The notes below the pieces were generated by a model. That model was not told the origin of the DNA. It saw only the letters and a program-made list of their open reading frames with translations, and did no database searches. From Anaerolineales bacterium (lineage in GTDB: Bacteria; Chloroflexota; Anaerolineae; Anaerolineales; UBA4823): a DNA stretch of 7,148 nt. The DNA is taken from the NCBI GenBank assembly GCA_022865865.1, contig JALHTN010000542.1, forward strand, positions 1 to 7,148. Direction: 5' to 3'. The translations under genes were made by a program, and so were the position numbers. This document shows, one piece after another, positions 6,700-7,148 of the stretch (positions are counted from its first letter, which is position 1; each line of letters starts with the position of its first letter).

Positions 6700-7148
6700 T
6701 CTGGCCACCAGACATGACCTTCTCCATCCAGATCGAAATCAGAGAGACGATTCTGCGGCAGCGCTTCATACCTGGTCCGCATCTCACTCAATGAATCGCC
6801 CCCCAACTTCTCAATCAAGGCATCTGCCAGCACGAAACTGATCATGGCTTCCAGGATGGGGACCGCGCGCGGCACCGGGCAGAAATCGGAGCGCTCGTAT
6901 TGGGTTGAAACTGGTTTTCCAGTCTCGAGGTTCACAGTTTGTTGGGGGGTTAACGTGGTTGCGATAGGCTTCATGGCTGCCCGAACCAGCAGGGGCTGCC
7001 CAGTAGAAATTCCACCTTCCAGGCCTCCACTCCTATTTGTGGTCCGTACCAGCTGCTCACCATCCAAAATGATCGCATCTTGAACCTGGGTTCCAGGTCT
7101 GCGGGTATTTTCAAAAGCTGGGCCGATCTCGACACCTTTGATGGCCTG
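6696..7148 (-). CDS. aroC: Chorismate synthase, C-terminal part (5' end off the window)
   Basis: Last step of the shikimate pathway: reduced-FMN-dependent loss of phosphate from EPSP to give chorismate. Only the C-terminal 150 residues are in the window; the frame is open to the right edge, so the start lies beyond 7148. The leftmost visible protein sequence reads QAIKGVEIGPAFENTR, then RTTNRSGGLEGGISTGQP, VRAAMKPIATT, and YERSDFCPVPRAVPILEAM, which match the family's late conserved blocks in the right order. A TTG at 7067 is an internal Leu in IILDGEQ, not a start. The missing N-terminal portion should be about 230-250 residues given the usual length. The TGA stop overlaps the aroKB ATG by ATGA, indicating translational coupling. 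No frameshift is visible in the part present. Confidence 0.95.
   Translation of the reverse strand, partial: QAIKGVEIGPAFENTRRPGTQVQDAIILDGEQLVRTTNRSGGLEGGISTGQPLLVRAAMKPIATTLTPQQTVNLETGKPVSTQYERSDFCPVPRAVPILEAMISFVLADALIEKLGGDSLSEMRTRYEALPQNRLSDFDLDGEGHVWWPE

Noticed and set aside
6700..6708. aroKB start at GTG 6708
   Set aside because: The ATG three codons later overlaps the aroC stop in a standard ATGA junction and gives a better-supported start.
7084..7098. 6-bp inverted repeat ACCTGG/CCAGGT inside aroC
   Set aside because: Short, in coding sequence, with a 3-nt loop and no associated element; expected by chance.
1..7148. Novel defence, mobile or secondary-metabolite system
   Set aside because: All long coding stretches are accounted for by well-known amino-acid biosynthesis genes; no transposase, integrase, repeat array or unexplained gene remains.

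Overview
The window holds seven biosynthetic genes in two converging blocks and looks like ordinary bacterial core metabolism. It is densely packed, of moderate GC content by eye, and shows no mobile element, CRISPR array, tRNA or rRNA. The gene set (a CimA-type citramalate synthase, a class IV branched-chain aminotransferase, a shikimate kinase/3-dehydroquinate synthase fusion and a type II dehydroquinase) suggests an anaerobic or thermophile-related lineage. Chloroflexota, class Anaerolineae, is my best guess; Thermotogota-like lineages are less likely. This is inferred from gene content and protein flavour, not from a marker gene.

Left block, + strand, 1-4484: cimA (5' end cut by the window edge), leuB, ilvE, pheA. 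The spacings are 4 nt between cimA and leuB, 52 nt between leuB and ilvE, and 0 nt between ilvE and pheA, so one transcript is likely. CimA makes (R)-citramalate from pyruvate and acetyl-CoA. LeuB oxidises the downstream 3-methylmalate, and also 3-isopropylmalate in leucine synthesis. IlvE does the final transamination to Ile, Leu and Val. PheA converts prephenate to phenylpyruvate, the last committed step before phenylalanine. The isomerase LeuCD, which acts between CimA and LeuB, is not in the window.

Middle, 4485-4591: a 107-nt gap between the converging blocks, with one modest hairpin and no U-tract.

Right block, - strand, 7148-4592, in transcription order: aroC (5' end cut by the window edge), aroKB (shikimate kinase fused to 3-dehydroquinate synthase), aroQ (type II 3-dehydroquinase). 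aroC and aroKB overlap in an ATGA, and aroKB and aroQ are 14 nt apart. Together they supply four activities of the shikimate pathway (DHQ synthase, DHQ dehydratase, shikimate kinase, chorismate synthase). DAHP synthase, shikimate dehydrogenase and EPSP synthase are absent and may lie beyond the right edge. Chorismate from this block would feed, through a chorismate mutase not seen here, the PheA of the left block.

The promoters of both blocks must lie outside the window. I found no novel system. The points of most interest are the AroKB fusion, the threonine-independent isoleucine route, and the placement of pheA in the branched-chain block rather than with the chorismate genes.
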